From DATKSG01 sp035531775 (lineage in GTDB: Bacteria > Actinomycetota > Acidimicrobiia > Acidimicrobiales > UBA8190), in assembly GCA_035531775.1 (NCBI GenBank), contig DATKSG010000087.1, positions 1 through 51,058 on the forward strand: DNA of 51,058 bases, written 5' to 3'. The position numbers were made by a program, and so were the translations under genes. Under the pieces are notes generated by a model. That model searched no databases, was not told the DNA's origin, and saw only the letters and a list, made by a program, of their open reading frames with translations. Shown here one piece after another: positions 8,286 to 17,145 of the stretch (the stretch's first letter is position 1; every line of letters starts with the position of its first letter).

Positions 8286-9053
8286 ATGCACTCAGCCCTG
8301 CACGAGATCTACGGCACCATCATCCACCGCTGGTACGTCACGGTGCTCGGTCTCGTGTTCCTGTGGCGGGCCATCGCCCACATGGGATGGCGCAAGACAC
8401 TCGTCTACGGCGTGCTGGCTGTGGGGGTGGGAGCGCTGGCCGAGAACGGCTCGGTGCACCTGGGCTTCCCCTACACGTCCTACAGCTTCAACCCGGCGCT
8501 GCGAGGACAGGAGGTGTTCATCGGGGACGTGCCGCTGATGGTGCCGCTGTCGTACACGTTCATGGGATATCTCGCCTTTGCCGCCGGGCGTCTCTTGGCC
8601 AGCGGGCCATGGCGGACCCGGGGACGGCGGCTGTGGCACGAATACCTGTTGGGTGTGGTCCTGGCCGTCTGGGCGCTGTGGATCATGGATCCGGTGGCCC
8701 GCCTGGGGCCGCGGTGGTTCCTCGGAACGGTCTTCCACTACCACGGGCCGGGGTTCTGGTTCGGGCTTCCGCTCGGCAGCCAGGCCGGCTTCGGCCTCAC
8801 CGCCGTGGTGCTCGTCGGCCTGCTCACCTACATGACGCGCCACGATGCGGACGAGCCCGTGGCCCAGTGGATGCGGCACCCGCACATGACGGCCTTCATC
8901 ACCTACCAGGCCCAGCTGGCCTGGCTGGCGGTGGTGGCCGTGGTCCTCGGTGCCGACGAGATCGGGGGCTCGGCGTTGCTCATGTGGGTCCCGGTGGCCG
9001 CCGTGGTGGCCGTGACCTGGAGCAACCAGCGTCGCTCGGTGCCCTCGCCGTGA
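8286..9053 (+). CDS. carotenoid biosynthesis protein, CruF/DUF422 type
   Basis: A 255-residue polytopic membrane protein with about seven hydrophobic segments and family-typical polar motifs: ENGSVHLGFPYTSY, a long glycine-proline loop with GDVPLMVPLSY, and IMDPVARLGPRWF. Family members include the CruF-type 1',2'-hydratase acting on acyclic carotenoids such as bisanhydrobacterioruberin. Whether this one is a hydratase is inference. The stop overlaps the GTG of the P450 gene by 4 bp, so the two are translationally coupled and may act on the same lipophilic substrate. Confidence 0.8.
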   Translation: MHSALHEIYGTIIHRWYVTVLGLVFLWRAIAHMGWRKTLVYGVLAVGVGALAENGSVHLGFPYTSYSFNPALRGQEVFIGDVPLMVPLSYTFMGYLAFAAGRLLASGPWRTRGRRLWHEYLLGVVLAVWALWIMDPVARLGPRWFLGTVFHYHGPGFWFGLPLGSQAGFGLTAVVLVGLLTYMTRHDADEPVAQWMRHPHMTAFITYQAQLAWLAVVAVVLGADEIGGSALLMWVPVAAVVAVTWSNQRRSVPSP

Positions 9054-10210
9054 ACGGGCTCGGCGACCCCGCCTTCTTCGCCTCTGACCCCGACCCGGCC
9101 CTGGCCGACCAACGACGAACCTGTCCCGTGCGCTGGCACGACGATCAGAAGTTCTGGGCCCTGTGCCGCCACGCCGACATCCAACGCGTGGGGAAGGACC
9201 CTGAGGCCTTCCGGTCCGGTGGCGGTGTGCTCATGGCCGACCGGGGGCGGGAGATCGCCGCTCAGGACTCGATCCTCTACCTCGACCCTCCCCGCCACGG
9301 TTCCCATCGGCAGCTGGTAAGCCGGGCCTTCACGCCCCGGCGGGTCGCCGAGCTCGAGCCCCGCATCCGTCGGCTGACGGTGCAGCTACTCGACGCCGTG
9401 GACCCCCACCAACCCGTCGACCTGGTCGACGCCATCACCGCTCCCTTGCCGCTGTTGGTCATCGCCGAACTGTTGGGGCTACCGGCGTCGGATCGGGCCG
9501 ACTTCCGCCGATGGTCCGATGCCGTAATGGAAGCGGCCACCAACCTCACCGAAGAGAACGCCTTGGCTGCGCTGGAGCTCTTCACCTACTTCGAAGCCCA
9601 GCTCGACTCCCGAGGCACCATTCCCACCGACGACCTGCTCACCGCCCTGGTCGAGGCGCAGGTAGACGGGGAGCACCTGAGTCGCCAGGACCAGCTCGGC
9701 TTCTGCATGACCTTGCTGGTGGCCGGCAACGAGACGACGCGTTCGCTCATGACCGGCGGGCTGCTGGCGCTGGCCGACGTTCCCGAGCAGCGGGCCCGAC
9801 TGGTGGCCGACCCGAGCCTCGTGCCCCAGGCCGTGGAGGAGATGTTGCGCTGGGTGACGCCCATAATGGCCATGGCCCGCACGGCGACGGCCGACGTCGA
9901 TGTCGGGGGCCAGCCCGTGGGGACCGGCGACTACGTCGTCATGGTCTACGCGGCGGCCAACCGGGACGAGGAGGTCTTCGGGGAGGACGCCCAGCGCTTC
10001 GACATCTTCCGCACCCCGAACCCTCATGTGGCGTTCGGGTTCGGTGCCCACTTCTGCATCGGAGCCAGCCTGGCCCGCCTCGAGACCCGGATCCTGCTCG
10101 ACGAGCTGCTGCGGCGCTGGCCGGCGTATCAGGTGTTGGGGCCGCCCCGGCGGGCTCCGTCGACGTTGCTGCGCCAGGTCACCGGGGTGGAGGTTCTGCT
10201 GGACCCGTAG
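9050..10210 (+). CDS. cytochrome P450
   Basis: A soluble bacterial P450 of 386 residues. The I-helix oxygen-activation motif is VAGNETT, the K-helix ExxR is EMLR, and the haem loop FGFGAHFCIGASLAR carries the Cys336 thiolate ligand. The enzyme hydroxylates or otherwise oxidises an organic substrate using a ferredoxin and reductase not encoded here. Coupling to the CruF-like gene (GTGA overlap) hints at an isoprenoid or carotenoid substrate, but the sequence alone cannot show that. Confidence 0.92.
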   Translation: MNGLGDPAFFASDPDPALADQRRTCPVRWHDDQKFWALCRHADIQRVGKDPEAFRSGGGVLMADRGREIAAQDSILYLDPPRHGSHRQLVSRAFTPRRVAELEPRIRRLTVQLLDAVDPHQPVDLVDAITAPLPLLVIAELLGLPASDRADFRRWSDAVMEAATNLTEENALAALELFTYFEAQLDSRGTIPTDDLLTALVEAQVDGEHLSRQDQLGFCMTLLVAGNETTRSLMTGGLLALADVPEQRARLVADPSLVPQAVEEMLRWVTPIMAMARTATADVDVGGQPVGTGDYVVMVYAAANRDEEVFGEDAQRFDIFRTPNPHVAFGFGAHFCIGASLARLETRILLDELLRRWPAYQVLGPPRRAPSTLLRQVTGVEVLLDP

Positions 10211-10244
10211 TGGGGAGACCCGACAAGTCGACTCGCTCCTCCAC

Positions 10245-10270
10245 GAATCGGAGCGCCGCACTCCTTATTC
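10245..10270. terminator. interrupted hairpin between convergent P450 and dnaB genes
   Basis: GAAT-c-GGAG pairs with CTCC-tt-ATTC around a 7-nt loop. It lies in the 81-bp gap where two genes converge, so it could serve both strands. The bulge and lack of a T tract make this tentative. Confidence 0.3.
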
Positions 10271-10291
10271 GGAGGACTTCACCCGAGTGGC

Positions 10292-12505
10292 TTAGACACG
10301 GGCCATATTGGCGAAGCGGGTGTGGTGGTCCATGAATGCCAGGTGCGTGGTGCCGGTAGGACCGTTTCGGTGCTTGGCGATGATGATCTCGGCCGTGCCG
10401 CGCTCGGCTGAGTCGGGGTTGTAGATCTCGTCGCGATAGATGAACATCACGACGTCCGAGTCTTGCTCGATCGAGCCCGATTCACGAAGGTCGGCCAGCA
10501 CCGGGCGCTTGTCCTGGCGCATCTCCAAGTTCCTCGACAATTGCGACAACGCCACCACCGGGATCTCGAGCTCCCGGGCCAGCACCTTGAGGCCCCGGCT
10601 GATCTCGGAAACCTCGACTTGGCGGTTCTCGGCCCTGCTCTTGGAGTGCCCGCTCATGAGCTGGAGGTAGTCGACCACCACCAGGCCGAGCCCCTCGCGG
10701 GCCTTCAGACGACGAGCTTTGGCCCGGATGTCCATGACGGTGGCGTTGGGGTTGTCGTCGATATAGATCGGGGCGTCACCGAGCTGGCCGATGGCATCGG
10801 AGATCTTGGGCCAGTCCGATTCGAGCAGCCGCCCGTTGCGCATTCGAGTGGCGTCCACCCGGGCTTCGGAGCAAAGCAGGCGCTGGGTGAGCTCCAGGTG
10901 GCTCATCTCGAGCGAGAACAGCAGCACCGGGATGCGCGCATGGACGGCGGCATGGGCCACGATGCCGAGGGCGAAGCTTGTGTTGTGAGTGGGGACCATG
11001 GAGTGCCCGGCCAGGAACAGGTGCGAGCCCGAGCTCACGGCGATGCAGCGCACCGGCACGCTCGGCACCTCCTCCACGGCCAACACCCGGCGTGCCCCCG
11101 AGCCTCGGCTCGGCACCCACCCGACCCGCCAGGCGGTGTCGCCCGCCGGGCCGCAACACACCGGCTGGAGTGGTCCAGGGGCGAGGCCGAGGCTGCACGC
11201 CAGCTCGCGCACCTGCTCGGCCAGGGCACGAGGGCTCAGTTCGAGCGCCACTCCCCGGTGGGCGTCAGAGCCGGTCGGAGCAGACGCCGCGGCGGACCCG
11301 TCCACCAGGCCCTGGAGCAGCGCCAGGCGCTGCTTGGCCGAGGCCCGCAAGTACAACGGCGACATGGGCTCGGCGCCGTGGGCCAGGCGCAGGCCGAGCC
11401 GGTACGGGTCGGTGGGCAGCTCGGCCACCGGGAGCTCCAGTGCGCCGGACAGCGCCACAGACCATCGATCCCCGGCTCCGGTCGCCATCTCCTCGGTGGT
11501 CACCACGCGCCCACATCGCTCGACCCGAGCGCGCTCCTCGGGAGCGGCGTCGGGGTCGGCCCCGGCTGCCAGCCACGCCTCTTCGGCCTGGACAGCGTCC
11601 CAGGCCCCGGCGTCGTGCACCAGCCACCGGTGCCCGGCGTCGGCCACCACCTGCGACCCGTCGTCGAAGGACACCCGGTAGCAGCGGTGCCCCACGAACA
11701 CCGGCGACGTGTAGGCCACCGCGCACGGGCGCCCTCTCTCGTCGAACACCTGCTGGCCGGCGGCGAGCTCTCCCATAGTCGTCCACCCCGACGGCGTGGG
11801 CACCGGGGTGTCGAGGGCCAGGGCCTTGCCCATGGCGGGGCGGGCCCCCACCACCACCAGGTTCGACTTCTGCAGCCCGGCCAGTCGCTCGTCGAGGTCG
11901 GCGAAGCCGGTGGGCACGCCAGTGATGGACTCACCCCGGTTGAAAAGGTGTTCCAGGTGGTCGAGGCTCTGGGCCAGTAGTTCCCGCAAAGGCGACATGG
12001 TGTCCACCACCCGTCGCTGGGCCACGTCGAAGATGAGTGCCTCGGCCCGGTCGATGACCTCGGCCACGTCCTCGGGCACGCTGTAGCCGAGCTCGGCGAT
12101 CTCCGAGGCCACCGTGACCATGCGTCGCAGCAGGGCGTGCTCCTCGACGATGCGGGCGTAGTGCGAGGCGTTGCCCGTGGAAGGCGTGTTCACCTGCAAC
12201 GACAGCAGCACCGACCCGTCACCCACGGCGTGGATGAGCCCCGAGCGGCGCAGCTCGTCGGCTACCGTCACGGGGTCGGCCGGCTCGCCCCTGGTGTAGA
12301 GGGCGGTGACGGCGGCGAAGATGTGGGCGTTGGCCGGCTTGTAGAAGTCCTCCGCCGTGCAGCACTCGAGGGCGGCGGCGATGGCATCGCGCGACAGCAG
12401 CATGGCCCCGAGCAGCGACTCCTCGGCGTCGAGGTCGTGCGGGGGGACCCGCCCTCCGACGGCCTGGAGACGACGGGGGGGCTGGTCTTCGAACGCCTGC
12501 GACAT
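10292..12505 (-). CDS. dnaB: replicative DNA helicase DnaB, interrupted by an intein
   Basis: Encodes 737 residues from ATG 12505, of which 281 are an in-frame intein. The host protein is the hexameric fork helicase: N-terminal primase-binding domain (residues about 20-180), linker, then the RecA-like domain with Walker A GARPAMGK/TS split after the lysine at residue 227, Walker B LVVVDYLQLM, and the DnaB motifs QLSRNLE and RESGSIEQDSD. After splicing the host would be 456 aa, normal for DnaB. As the intein splits the ATP-binding loop, unspliced protein should be inactive. The gene is separated from rplI by a seven-gene insertion compared with the compact rplI-dnaB arrangement in mycobacteria. 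Confidence 0.96.
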   Translation of the reverse strand: MSQAFEDQPPRRLQAVGGRVPPHDLDAEESLLGAMLLSRDAIAAALECCTAEDFYKPANAHIFAAVTALYTRGEPADPVTVADELRRSGLIHAVGDGSVLLSLQVNTPSTGNASHYARIVEEHALLRRMVTVASEIAELGYSVPEDVAEVIDRAEALIFDVAQRRVVDTMSPLRELLAQSLDHLEHLFNRGESITGVPTGFADLDERLAGLQKSNLVVVGARPAMGKALALDTPVPTPSGWTTMGELAAGQQVFDERGRPCAVAYTSPVFVGHRCYRVSFDDGSQVVADAGHRWLVHDAGAWDAVQAEEAWLAAGADPDAAPEERARVERCGRVVTTEEMATGAGDRWSVALSGALELPVAELPTDPYRLGLRLAHGAEPMSPLYLRASAKQRLALLQGLVDGSAAASAPTGSDAHRGVALELSPRALAEQVRELACSLGLAPGPLQPVCCGPAGDTAWRVGWVPSRGSGARRVLAVEEVPSVPVRCIAVSSGSHLFLAGHSMVPTHNTSFALGIVAHAAVHARIPVLLFSLEMSHLELTQRLLCSEARVDATRMRNGRLLESDWPKISDAIGQLGDAPIYIDDNPNATVMDIRAKARRLKAREGLGLVVVDYLQLMSGHSKSRAENRQVEVSEISRGLKVLARELEIPVVALSQLSRNLEMRQDKRPVLADLRESGSIEQDSDVVMFIYRDEIYNPDSAERGTAEIIIAKHRNGPTGTTHLAFMDHHTRFANMARV
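10982..11824 (-). mobile_element. class 3 intein in the DnaB P-loop, endonuclease decayed
   Basis: Spans DnaB residues 228-508 (281 aa). It starts with Ala (ALALDTPVPTPSGW) instead of Cys or Ser and ends MVPTHN, followed by Thr. Block B has AGHRWLV (Trp67 of the intein), block F has VRCIAV (Cys260), and block G has Thr279 in PTHN. This Trp-Cys-Thr set is the signature of class 3 inteins, where Cys of block F starts splicing; an M. smegmatis DnaB intein at the same P-loop is of this class. In the central region the two LAGLIDADG-like helices read RLGLRLAHG and LQGLVDGSA, with the usual catalytic acids replaced by His and Ser. Splicing should work, homing should not. Confidence 0.88.
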
Positions 12506-12695
12506 GGTCCGGCTACCTTGCCCGAGATGCCCTGTTGGTAACGAGTAGGGCAACCTGTGCAATAGCCGGGGGATCAGGGTGTGGACGACAGGTGGACCAC
12601 GCCCTTGTCGCTGGGGATAACGCTCCGTCGGCCCAGCCACCTCGGTGGTATCGCACCGGGCGAGCCTGGCAGGCGGGTGTGACAGCCCTGGCCTG
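12506..12695. other. 190-bp region between dnaB start and the next minus-strand gene
   Basis: Holds the dnaB leader. AAGG lies about 10 nt before the dnaB ATG. Several GTGGA fragments occur (around 12,571-12,600) but none matches a DnaA box well. I see no clear promoter. Confidence 0.4.
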
Positions 12696-12995
12696 TCAGC
12701 CCTTGTTGTAGGCGATCACAACCAGCACGGCCATGAGCACCGAAACGGCCATGAGTGTGCCGGCCAGGGGCCAGAACCAGTCGACGCTCTCGCCGATGGG
12801 GCCGACCAGGGCGGCGGTTCCCGGCGCTTCGTAGCCACACAACGGGCAGCGACCGTCTGTGAAGTACGGGGCGTAGTCCCAGTCGTCGAGCGGGCAGTGC
12901 AGGACCACGCCGGCACCAGCCGGGCGAAGCAGGCCCATGGGGCTGAGCAACCGCCGCTCGATGACGGCCCACCATGTCCGGGCCCTGTCGATCAT
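12696..12995 (-). CDS. zinc-ribbon membrane protein, 99 aa
   Basis: Starts at ATG 12995, overlapping the stop of the upstream gene by 4 bp. Residues about 30-55 hold a rubredoxin/zinc-ribbon-like pattern with one Cys in HCPLDDWDYAP and a CPLCG knuckle. The C-terminal 35 residues form a membrane helix (WPLAGTLMAVSVLMAVLVVIAY). It would be a small cytoplasmic zinc-binding domain tethered to the membrane. It is the last gene of the transporter-linked run. I do not recognise a named family. Confidence 0.7.
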   Translation of the reverse strand: MIDRARTWWAVIERRLLSPMGLLRPAGAGVVLHCPLDDWDYAPYFTDGRCPLCGYEAPGTAALVGPIGESVDWFWPLAGTLMAVSVLMAVLVVIAYNKG

Positions 12996-14461
12996 GTGCT
13001 CGAGGTGGCCGTCGCCGGAGCCACCCGCCACAACCACAGGCTGGCCAGGGTGCCGAGCACGAGCAGCTGCCACAGCAGGTACAGCAGCACCAGCCACAGC
13101 GGCTTGTGGGCGGCCAGGCCCACCAAGGTCGTGGCCGGGGCGGCCGACGCCTGGGGCGACGGAGAGGCGCTCGGCGACGCCGTCGGCCCGGTGCTCAGCG
13201 GTTGCACCCCCACTGACACGGTGCCCGGCCCGGTGCCCGACCCGTTGTCGAAGAGCAGGCCCGTGCCGAGCCCGTTGCCCGATCCGGCCGACGTGACGCC
13301 TGTAGGCGTGCCCGGCACGGCCAGCGAATCGTCGTACACCTCGCCCAGGACGTGGCGGATGTTCTGCTGGGGCACGCCGGGAGCGGTCGAAGGCTGCACC
13401 ACGGTGACCTCGATGCCGGTGGCGTCAATCGTCAGCTCGTTGGAGCTCTGGGTGACTACCGGGGCCAATTGCGACATGGAGATGCCGGCGGTAGCCAGTG
13501 CGGCATTCAGCGAGGCGTCGACGCTCTGTAGTTGCGCGGCCACGCCAGGGACCTGCTGCCCGTTCACCATGACGCCGTTCTGGCCCACCTCCACCGGCAC
13601 CCCGTCCACGTCCACCGAGGCGACGTCGTCCACCACCGACTGGGTGGGGGATCCGCTGTTGGTGATGGCCACGCTCACGTGCACTGCGGCGATGGTGACG
13701 GCCCCGGAGCCGAAGCTGGCCTGGGCCACCGAGGCCTCGCCGTTGCTGGTGAGGATGCCGGTGGTGGGGTCGAAGGCGACGGCGGACGAGGAGCTGATCC
13801 CCTCCACCCCGTCGGAGGCCGCCGAGGTCTGGTGAGCCGCCGGGAAACGGGCAGCGGCATCGGCACTCAGATACGTGCGGCGCCAGTTGCCGAGCGCCTG
13901 CCACAGCCCGGCCCAACGGTCGGTGGAAACCGGCGTCGCTGCCCCCGACGCCACGCCGGCGGCAGCGGGAGCCGGGGCCGCCGGGCTCTGGGGCAGCGCC
14001 TCGCCCGCTTCCGAGGCTTGGGCCGAGGCGGTGCCCGACGAAGCCAGGGCACTGGCGAAGGGCCCGGGCTGTGACCCCACCGTGGAGGCCACCCCTCCGG
14101 CGTTGCCCGGGGGGTACTTGTCGTCGGCGTACTGGGGCTGGTTCACGCCGCCTTGGGACGCCCCGGTCTGGCCGAGCGGCCCCGTGTCGGCCGGGCTGGC
14201 CGTGCCCTCGGAGAAGGGTGAGGAGTCCACATGGGCATGGGCCAGAGGGATGTAGCTGTTGATGGCGCCGTTGTTGAAGTTGGGGAAGGCGCTCGATCCG
14301 GCCACCACGTGGTCGGCCGCCGCGTTGACGGTGGCGTTCAGCACCGAGAAGGTCGGGGCCGGCGTGTCGGCCAGCGACGCCGTCGCACCCCAAGCGAGGA
14401 GGACGGCACCGAGGCCCGAGGCCACCCCGAGCCACGCCGTTAGCAGCCGGCGCCTACGCAC
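12992..14461 (-). CDS. large secreted, membrane-anchored protein of unknown function
   Basis: A 489-residue protein from GTG 14461, which overlaps livF by 8 bp. An Arg-rich start (RRRRLL) and hydrophobic stretch form a signal peptide ending near ASLADTPAP. The long exported region is rich in Ala, Ser, Gly and Thr with beta-strand-like segments (VTIAAVHVSVAITNSG). It is followed by a Pro/Ser/Ala stalk (about residues 420-450) and one C-terminal membrane helix (PLWLVLLYLLWQLLVLGTL) with a short basic end. The topology is an outward-facing domain on a stalk. Tight coupling to livF suggests a role with the transporter, which is inference. Confidence 0.75.
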   Translation of the reverse strand: MRRRRLLTAWLGVASGLGAVLLAWGATASLADTPAPTFSVLNATVNAAADHVVAGSSAFPNFNNGAINSYIPLAHAHVDSSPFSEGTASPADTGPLGQTGASQGGVNQPQYADDKYPPGNAGGVASTVGSQPGPFASALASSGTASAQASEAGEALPQSPAAPAPAAAGVASGAATPVSTDRWAGLWQALGNWRRTYLSADAAARFPAAHQTSAASDGVEGISSSSAVAFDPTTGILTSNGEASVAQASFGSGAVTIAAVHVSVAITNSGSPTQSVVDDVASVDVDGVPVEVGQNGVMVNGQQVPGVAAQLQSVDASLNAALATAGISMSQLAPVVTQSSNELTIDATGIEVTVVQPSTAPGVPQQNIRHVLGEVYDDSLAVPGTPTGVTSAGSGNGLGTGLLFDNGSGTGPGTVSVGVQPLSTGPTASPSASPSPQASAAPATTLVGLAAHKPLWLVLLYLLWQLLVLGTLASLWLWRVAPATATSST

Positions 14462-15392
14462 GGCCGGCCGCCGAGTCCTCGACCAGGCGCCGCACCAGCT
14501 CGGCGACGTCCAGTCCCTCCACCTTGGCCCGGTCCTCCAGGGACCGCAGCAACGCCGGTGGTAGTGCCACGTTGACCTCCTCGGAAAGTGCCGGAATTGG
14601 TGAACCGGCCACGGGCCGGCCATTGGTCGTTCTCGTCGCAACCCGGTGGCCGGCCGCCACGTCGACATCGACGTCGATGTCGCCCAAGTAGGAGCCGGTC
14701 ACGAAGCTCTCGTCGGCGGCCAGCGTGGCGGCGTCGCCGTCGTAGCTGACCTCACCCTTCTCGAGCACGTACGCCCGGTCGGCCACGGCCAGGGCCCGGC
14801 CCACGAACTGCTCCACCAGCAGCACCGACACGCCGCGGGCCGGGAAGCCGGCGATGATGGCGAACAGTTGGTCCACGATGGTGGGGGCCAGCCCCTGGGA
14901 CATCTCGTCCACCATTAGAAGCTTGGGGCGCGAGATCAGGCCGCGCGCCAGGGCCAGCATCTGCTGTTCCCCTCCTGACAGGGTGCCCGCCGTCTGGGTC
15001 GAGCGCTCCTTCAACCGGGGGAAGGTGTCGTAGACCTCGTCGAGGGCGGCCACCACCTTGGCCCGCCCCACCCCGGCGATGGAGGCGGCCAGGCGCAGGG
15101 TCTCGCCCACCTCGAGGCTCGGGAAGATGCCGCGTCCCTCGGGCACGTGCAGCAGGCCCATGCGGGCCACGGCCTCGGGCGGTGAGCCGGCCAGGTCGCG
15201 ACCGTCGAAACGGACGGTGCCGGCCATGGCGGCGATGACCCCGGAGGCGGCGCGCAGCGTCGAGGTCTTGCCCGCCCCGTTGGGGCCGAGAAGGGCGACC
15301 ACCTCACCCGCTTCGACGCGCACGTCGATGCCGAATAGCACCGGGATGCCGTCATAGCCGGCGCGCAGGGCGCTCATCTCGAGCAGCGACAT
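14454..15392 (-). CDS. livF: branched-chain amino acid ABC transporter ATPase (LivF type) with C-terminal extension
   Basis: A 312-residue ABC ATPase: Walker A GPNGAGKTS, Q loop, signature LSGGEQQ, Walker B LLMVDE and the switch region. The family D-loop wording DEPSLGLAP is here DEMSQGLAP. The ATPase ends near residue 235; LivF proteins are normally about 235 aa. The extra 75 residues contain a linker then a segment (EEVNVALPPALLRSLEDRAK onward) with one strand and two helices like a ribbon-helix-helix domain. The gene lies directly after livG (stop and start share a base). Confidence 0.88.
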   Translation of the reverse strand: MSLLEMSALRAGYDGIPVLFGIDVRVEAGEVVALLGPNGAGKTSTLRAASGVIAAMAGTVRFDGRDLAGSPPEAVARMGLLHVPEGRGIFPSLEVGETLRLAASIAGVGRAKVVAALDEVYDTFPRLKERSTQTAGTLSGGEQQMLALARGLISRPKLLMVDEMSQGLAPTIVDQLFAIIAGFPARGVSVLLVEQFVGRALAVADRAYVLEKGEVSYDGDAATLAADESFVTGSYLGDIDVDVDVAAGHRVATRTTNGRPVAGSPIPALSEEVNVALPPALLRSLEDRAKVEGLDVAELVRRLVEDSAAGRA

Positions 15393-16159
15393 CAGGCTGC
15401 CCCCTCACCGAGGTAGGCGCGGATGACCATGGGGTCGTCGCGCACGGCCTGGGGCGAGCCCTGGGAGATGAGGGTGCCGAAGTCCAGCACGTAGATGTGG
15501 TCGCACACCCGCATGACCAGAGCCATGTCGTGGTCCACGAGCAGCATGCTGAGAGCGAAGCGCTCCCTTATGCGCGGCAGCAGCTCGGCCAGGGCGGCGG
15601 TCTCGCGGGCGTCGAGCCCGGCGGCCGGCTCGTCGAGCAGCAACAAGGTCGGGCGCAGGCACAGGGCCCGGCCCAACTCGACACGCCGTTGCAGGCCGAT
15701 GGACAGGTCCCCGGCCCGGGTGTCGGCCATGGGAGAGATGTCCAGGAAATGGAGCACGGCCCGGGCCAGCTCGTGGGCCCGGCGCTCCTCGAAGCGGCCC
15801 CGGGGTAGACGCAGGGCGTCGGTGACCAGCCCCCGGCGCGAGAAGGCGTCGATGGGCACGAGCAGGTTCTCGAGCACCGTCATGTCGTGGAACAACAGGA
15901 GGTTCTGAAACGTCCGGGCGATGCCGAGATGAGCCCGTTGGTTGGGCTTCAAAGCGTCGATGGCCCGGCCTTCGAAGCTGACTCGGCCGGCATCGGGACG
16001 CCGGACGCCGCTGATGCAGTTGAACATGGTCGTCTTGCCCGCCCCGTTGGGCCCGATGAGGCCCAGGATCTCGCCGCGGTTGAGCGTGAAAGTCACATCC
16101 GACAGGGCCTGGACCCCGCCGAAGCGCACCGACACATGGTCGACCTCGAGCAGCGACAT
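15392..16159 (-). CDS. livG: branched-chain amino acid ABC transporter ATPase (LivG type)
   Basis: A 255-residue ATPase, normal for LivG. Walker A is GPNGAGKTT, the family marker ARTFQNLLLF follows, and Walker B is LLLLDEPAAGL. The signature helix reads LSIGLQRRVE, where most members have LSYGxQR; that is acceptable for the subfamily. It pairs with LivF to power the LivH/LivM permease. The ATG at 16159 overlaps the livM stop by one base. Confidence 0.92.
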   Translation of the reverse strand: MSLLEVDHVSVRFGGVQALSDVTFTLNRGEILGLIGPNGAGKTTMFNCISGVRRPDAGRVSFEGRAIDALKPNQRAHLGIARTFQNLLLFHDMTVLENLLVPIDAFSRRGLVTDALRLPRGRFEERRAHELARAVLHFLDISPMADTRAGDLSIGLQRRVELGRALCLRPTLLLLDEPAAGLDARETAALAELLPRIRERFALSMLLVDHDMALVMRVCDHIYVLDFGTLISQGSPQAVRDDPMVIRAYLGEGAA

Positions 16160-17145
16160 CAGCTCGGCACCTCGGCCAGCGCGCCGGGCCGGCGGGCCAC
16201 GCGCCGGCGCCACTGGTCGCGCATGCTCGGCACCAAGCCGGCCGGCGTGAACACCACCTGCACCACGAGCAAGGCTCCGAGGATGAGGTTGAAGTACTGA
16301 GTCGAGATCCCGATCTTCTGCAGGAGGTAGTTGCCGAAGGCCAGGAAGATCCCCCCCACCACCGCTGCCCCGATGGCGTCCACGCCCATGACGATGGCCA
16401 CGGCGGCCAGGGCCACCGAGTCGAGGAAGGCGTACGAGGGAGCGCTCACCGAGCCGATGCGCACGGCCGACAGCGCTCCGGCCAGGCCGGCGATGCCGGC
16501 CGACAGCCCGAAGGCGGCCAACTTCCAGGCGGTGAGGTTGAGACCCATGGTGGAGGCGGCCAGCTCCGACCCGCGCACGGCCCGCAGCACCCGCCCCACC
16601 TTCCCCCGGCGCAGGTTCCACACCAGGGCCATGGCCAAGAGGAACACGACCAGGCTGAAGAGGTAGAAGGCGTACTCGCCGGTCAGGCCGATGCCGAGGA
16701 ATGAGGGCCGCCCCACCTGCCACGGGTTCAAGCCACCGGTGAAGGCGTCCCACGTACCCGGTGTGAAGAGGTACTGGTCGAAGAACAGCGCCACGGCCAC
16801 GGTCAAGATGGCGAGGAACAAACCCGACAGCCGCAGGGCCGGGATGCCCACCAGCACGCCGGTGGCGGCGGCCAAGGCCACGCCGAGGGGCATGCTCAGC
16901 CAGAAGCTCCAGTGATGCCCCCCGGTCAGGCACCCCACGGTGAAGGCACCAACGGCGGCGAAGGAGTACTGGCAGAACGACACCTGGCCCACCAGGCCGG
17001 TGAGCACAACCAGCGACAGCACCAACATGCCGAGCCACACGGCGTCGGCGGCCAGCGACTGGATGTAACCCGAAGCACCCAGGGGGAGCACCACGCCGGC
17101 CGCCACCACGGCGAGAAGGCCCAGCCGGCGGCGGTCGAGGCTCAT
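16159..17145 (-). CDS. livM: branched-chain amino acid ABC transporter permease (LivM type)
   Basis: A 328-residue membrane protein with about nine hydrophobic helices. The LivM pattern includes GQVSFCQYSFAAVGA near the N-terminus and the cytoplasmic coupling segment RRGKVGRVLRAVRGSELAASTMGLN, which docks with the ATPase. The start at ATG 17145 overlaps the LivH stop by 4 bp. The substrate class is hydrophobic amino acids or related compounds; the exact ligand is set by the binding protein. Confidence 0.92.
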   Translation of the reverse strand: MSLDRRRLGLLAVVAAGVVLPLGASGYIQSLAADAVWLGMLVLSLVVLTGLVGQVSFCQYSFAAVGAFTVGCLTGGHHWSFWLSMPLGVALAAATGVLVGIPALRLSGLFLAILTVAVALFFDQYLFTPGTWDAFTGGLNPWQVGRPSFLGIGLTGEYAFYLFSLVVFLLAMALVWNLRRGKVGRVLRAVRGSELAASTMGLNLTAWKLAAFGLSAGIAGLAGALSAVRIGSVSAPSYAFLDSVALAAVAIVMGVDAIGAAVVGGIFLAFGNYLLQKIGISTQYFNLILGALLVVQVVFTPAGLVPSMRDQWRRRVARRPGALAEVPS

